DNA of 31,209 nucleotides from Chara braunii (taxonomy: Eukaryota; Streptophyta; Charophyceae; Charales; Characeae), in NCBI GenBank assembly GCA_003427395.1, contig BFEA01001030.1, forward strand, positions 232,053 through 263,261, given 5' to 3'. The notes under the pieces were generated by a model, which ran no database searches, was not told the DNA's origin, and saw nothing but the letters and a program-made list of their open reading frames with translations. Every line of letters starts with the position of its first letter. The stretch's first letter is position 1. Positions 28,110 through 31,209 of this stretch are shown here, one piece after another. The position numbers and the translations under genes are program-made.

Positions 28110-29040
28110 CCAGGGCGGATATCCTTGTAAGCTGTGGAAGGCCGCTGCTGCTGAACAGGGAACACAGTTGCAAATGACTTCTGGGAATCACCCAGAGGCA
28201 AATGGTCAAGCCGAGCAACTGAATTGCGTTGTACAGCACATGTTGAGGCATTACATTAAGCCTAACTAGGTGGACTGGGATGAGAAGCTCGCTCTCATCG
28301 CCAGCCTGTATAACAACGCCATACACAGCGCCACCGGGGTGAGCCCAAACAGTCTACTATTGACCTTTAAACCTAGACTGCCCTTAGATTTTCTCTCGCC
28401 CGAGAATCAGTCAACTGCTGCACCGGGTGTCCTGGAATTCGCCTATCGGTATGAACAGAAGATGCAGCACGCGGTAGAACAGATGCAGAAGGCACAGGCG
28501 GCAATGATCGAGTCTGAGAACAGACACCACCGTCCTTCTACCTTTCAGGTTGGGGAAAGGGTCTGGGTTAAATCGTCAGAATTAGGACAAGAGCACGGGA
28601 TTTCCCGCAAACTCATGCCCCAGTACTTTGGGCCTTGGGAAGTGTTGGATGTTGTTGGGACTGATCCGGATGGGCCATCCTATGTTATCCGAATCCCTGG
28701 TCACCTCCGTACCTACCCAGTCTTTCACGCTTCTAAGCTTGCACCATCCAAAGAAACTGATCAGTTTCCCTCGCGACGCTCAATGCTGCCCCCAACCATG
28801 GATGGAGAAGTGGGCATTGATGACATCGTGGATCACAGGGAGCTCCCAGTTCAGAGACCTACAGGCAGGGGACGTCCTCCAAAACCGAAGCTCCAGTACC
28901 GCGTTCGGTTTCGAAATCATACTAATCCAAAGGAGGACCGATGGTTCACGAGAAAAGAACTCATGCAGACCGCACCTCAAGTTATAGCCCAATACGAGAG
29001 ATCTCTGCAGAAAGAAAAGCGCCCCATGATCGAAGACTGA
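28110..29040 (+). pseudogene. Ty3/gypsy chromovirus integrase C-terminal half plus chromodomain
   Basis: Integrase homology begins near LWKAAAAEQGTQLQMTSGNH and contains HPEANGQAEQ, with the third catalytic acidic residue in GQAE. The zinc-binding domain and the region with the first two catalytic aspartates are missing, so the gene is 5'-truncated. A TAG at 28267-28269 breaks the frame; the same frame then continues for 256 codons from 28270. That part has YNNAIHSATGVSPN, a central helical region, the SH3-like FQVGERVWVK, and LMPQYFGPWEVLDVVG...HPVFH-type sequence ending FHASKLAP. Near the end, LQYRVRFRNHTNPKEDRWFT resembles a chromodomain, which in chromoviruses directs integration to marked chromatin. 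The single stop and absent N-terminus make it defective. Confidence 0.9.
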
Positions 29041-29060
29041 GCTTCTCAGAGGACTGTTGA

Positions 29061-29077
29061 AGCTAAGGAGGAGGGAA
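29061..29077 (+). promoter_or_regulatory. polypurine tract of the chromovirus (candidate)
   Basis: AAGGAGGAGGGAA sits 21 bases after the integrase stop codon and directly before a TG at 29078. This is the expected position for the plus-strand primer next to a 3' LTR. Confidence 0.65.
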
Positions 29078-30485
29078 TGCGAGGCTATGCCTCTATGAGC
29101 CTCGTTCAACCACTATTTTGGAGCCAGTCGGCCGCCCTAAGTGAAGGCAGGCTCGACGAGGCCCTCAGGGCCCTTCTTCGGCTACTGCGCAACCAAGGAA
29201 ATTCAGGCAGTTGCGCAGCCCCAGTTGGTTGAAGAAACCCAGGCCCTGGGCGGCCTTTGTGAATGAATAGAAAGCAGGCCCTGGGCTGGATATGGGTATC
29301 GGGCCGAACACAGGCCACAGGCAGTTGGGCACATGCAACCACCTCAGGCCCTGGGCCTGTTGTTGCGTGTACTGGGCCTCAGGCTAACGGGGCCTACTGG
29401 AAGCTTCCTGGGACTGGACGCAGGCAGGCCACTTTGATATAGCAAAGGGCCTGCCTCCTCATTCGACATTCGGGTGTTGGCTGCATGCTGCGCAAGCGCT
29501 GCTGCTGCGCTAATACTGGCTGGTGCCTACGCTCTCACGGGCGAGCAGGGGAGTAGCACGCAGCCATAGCCGAGCTGCGCTGATGTAAGCTGGGTGAGGC
29601 GCAGGGTGGTCCTTGGGTGCGAGTGGCATCTGTGAGTTGGGGAACGAGGTTGTGAGTGTAGCGCGAGACATACCTGGTGCTGGAAGCGTGCGACATTGGT
29701 CGCCATATGCTCGTACTTCGGGAATGTTGTTGATGTCATCTTTCTGCTTCGTAGTATAGGCTAGATAGGATCTGCCACATGTAGTCTGGGCGTCGAGCGC
29801 CAGATAGGATATCAACTCTGGTTTTTCGTTGATGATGATGGGACTACTTCAGCATTGTCAAGTATGAACTCTTGGTGTGTTCTTATTTGGGGAATCTCGT
29901 GTTGCAATTCTGCTGTTGGTTCGAGGTCAAGACTATCTGAACTGATATGTATGATGCTGTTTGATTGTTGAAGTTCGCTATTGCTCATCTTCCTTGCATT
30001 AGGGTAGGGAGGAAAGTATTGTTGGTTGGTTACCTACCTGCGTTTTTCCCTCCCACCCACCCTTTGCATGCATTTCCGGGTTGGTACAGTGCCACGTCAG
30101 CAGTGCCACGTCAGCAACAGTGCCACGTCAGCGATAGTGCCACGTCAGCAACAATGCCACGTCAGCAGTGCCACATCAGCAGTGCCAACGTCAGCAACAG
30201 TGCCACGTCAGCAGTGCCACGTCAACAACAGTGCCACGTCAGCAGTGCCCCACCACCATGACGGTGTCCTGCTATGCCGTCTTAGTCGAGCCTTAGCACC
30301 GCCCTTCAAGACCCCCTCTCGACTCAGCGGCACTGCGCCCTCCTCTTTTTACACGGCCCACCAATTCCACCCCCCCCCACTGGTCTGGCTTCCGGCACCT
30401 GGCGCTCTTCCCTCACACCCCTTACCGGAATAAACTTCAACCCACAAGTATCAGTTTTTCAGTCCTCCCGTCGTTCTTTGGGGCA
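29078..30485 (+). mobile_element. putative chromovirus LTR, ~1.4 kb
   Basis: The candidate begins with TG right after the polypurine tract and ends with CA at 30484-30485, five bases before a possible primer-binding site. It opens with a hairpin CGAGGCT/AGCCTCG (29080-29104). It also contains a 9-bp inverted repeat CTGCGCAAC/GTTGCGCAG (29185-29218), several CAGGCCCTGGGC words between 29240 and 29360, the CCACGTCA minisatellite, and an AATAAA at about 30431. No second copy lies in the window to confirm the borders. Confidence 0.45.
30087..30247 (+). repeat. minisatellite of alternating 14/17-bp units with CCACGTCA
   Basis: There are ten units of CAGTGCCACGTCAG, about half of them followed by CAA or a similar triplet, and a broken eleventh. 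Eight carry CCACGTCA exactly; one has CCACATCA and one CCAACGTCA. CCACGTCA (TGACGTGG on the other strand) is an ACGT-core site of the kind bound by plant bZIP factors. Several frames remain open through it but none is a credible gene. Confidence 0.93.
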
Positions 30486-30489
30486 ATTT

Positions 30490-30505
30490 TGGCTCCAGGG
30501 GGCAC
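30490..30505 (+). promoter_or_regulatory. primer-binding-site-like sequence after the LTR
   Basis: TGGCTCCAGGGGGCAC starts with the TGG expected opposite a tRNA CCA end and lies five bases after the proposed LTR end. The matching tRNA was not identified, so this is tentative. Confidence 0.3.
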
Positions 30506-30639
30506 TCAAATAGTTGGAATTCCGATCGGAGTTTGCGTACGTAAGGTCATGCACAGTTACTGCTGTAAGGACAGATCAATAGACCGACCAAGAAGCGGAA
30601 CTGACGCAAGCTAGTCCAAGTCCAGTTCAAGTTCGAAAA

Positions 30640-30910
30640 GATAGCGCTTCTCCGAAATGGAGTCAACGTGAGTATGCTGAGCCAGGTTCCAGTTCCAGAA
30701 AAAAAAAGAAAGCTCGTTTCCGAAGCGGAGGTAATGCGAGTACTTCGAGCCAGGTTCCAGTTCCAGAAAACAAAAAAAAGAAAGCTCGTCTCTGAAGCGG
30801 AGGTAATGCGAGTATGCTGAGCCAGGTTCCTGTTCCAGAAAACAAAAAGGAAAGCTTGTCTCCGAAGCAGAGGTAATGCGAGTATGCTGAGCCAGGTTCC
30901 AGGTCCAAAG
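30640..30910 (+). repeat. ~70-bp tandem repeat, about four units
   Basis: AGTATGCTGAGCCAGGTTCC-type starts occur at 30671, 30739, 30811 and 30881 (68-72 bases apart). Each is followed by (A)n-rich GAAAGCT(C/T)GT and CCGAAGCGGAGGTAATGCG. The minus-strand frame across it (30663-30932) repeats a Leu-Glu-Pro-Gly motif only because the DNA repeats. Confidence 0.92.
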
Positions 30911-30930
30911 ACCCGTAAACAGTCCGACTC

Positions 30931-31117
30931 ACTCGCCCTCTCTCTCTCTCTCTTTCTTCCTCTCTCTCTCTTTATCTCTCTCTCTTTCTCACTCTCCTTT
31001 CTTTCATTTTCTCAATATTTCTCCTTTTCGCTCTCTTTCTCTTTCTCGCTCTTTCTCTCTCTTTCTCTCTTTCCCTGCCACTCTCTCTCCTTTTCTCTCT
31101 CTCGCTCTTTCTCACTC

Positions 31118-31209
<92 letters not shown>
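30931..31209. repeat. CT-rich tract ending in pure (CT)n at scaffold edge
   Basis: Imperfect CT/CTTT units give way to an uninterrupted CT run from about 31123 to the last base. The scaffold stops inside the run. Confidence 0.96.

Noticed and set aside
30663-30932. 89-codon minus-strand frame with repeated LEPGSAYS
   Set aside because: The repetition mirrors a ~70-bp DNA repeat of varying length, with no conserved frame.

Overview
The window looks like a draft nuclear scaffold from a green-lineage eukaryote, most likely a streptophyte alga; a charophyte such as Chara is my best guess. This rests on three things. A U6 snRNA-derived sequence on the minus strand carries the plant-type 5' stem-loop. 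A retrotransposon has the Volvox kangaroo-like layout, with the tyrosine recombinase on the strand opposite RT-RNase H. The chromovirus and PIF/Harbinger fragments look like families I associate with Chara. The species is an inference. Both ends run into AG/CT microsatellites, two N calls lie near 20.57 kb, and long A/T homopolymers are common, so the scaffold probably ends where assembly failed. I see no intact host gene. Nearly everything recognisable is mobile DNA, ribozyme, repeat or pseudogene.

Layout. 1-1.4 kb: microsatellites and a short inverted repeat. 1.44-1.84 kb: a 398-bp MITE whose terminal repeats recur in a 122-bp relative at 12.35-12.47 kb. 2.07-6.39 kb: a decayed DIRS-order (kangaroo/PAT-like) retrotransposon. 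Its tyrosine recombinase is on plus, and its Gag-like and RT-RNase H-C-terminal-domain ORFs are on minus, meeting tail to tail with antisense overlap. 6.70-6.75 kb: a hammerhead ribozyme. 8.0-11.6 kb: gene-free nested duplications, including a ~470-bp tandem pair that each contain a GA microsatellite. 13.4-14.1 kb: a Harbinger transposase truncated before its catalytic domain and running into a 262-bp tandem duplication.

15.3-18.7 kb is an AT-rich, gene-free stretch dense in structure. It holds three ~115-125-bp units, then ten copies of a 20-bp motif (CATTCGTCTTAGAAACAATG) whose flanking arms differ between copies but stay complementary within each copy, then a 335-bp foldback element, then a series of strong hairpins. 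19.3-20.2 kb minus: two unrecognised ORFs. 21.9-22.1 kb: a ~55-bp tandem repeat. 23.04-23.09 kb: a second hammerhead ribozyme, with compensatory changes in stem II relative to the first. 23.77-23.87 kb: a 96-bp hairpin with a tRNA-like T-loop. 24.7-26.3 kb: CAG/CAA-biased sequence. 27.17-27.26 kb minus: the U6 snRNA-like sequence. 27.96-29.04 kb: the integrase/chromodomain end of a Ty3/gypsy chromovirus broken by one stop codon, followed by a putative LTR (29.08-30.49 kb) containing a CCACGTCA minisatellite, and then a possible primer-binding site.

The best candidates for something undescribed are the covarying hairpin array at 16.73-17.57 kb and the pair of type III hammerhead ribozymes, which resemble retrozyme or retroelement ribozymes. 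No set of genes here forms a pathway; the elements are independent insertions in different stages of decay.
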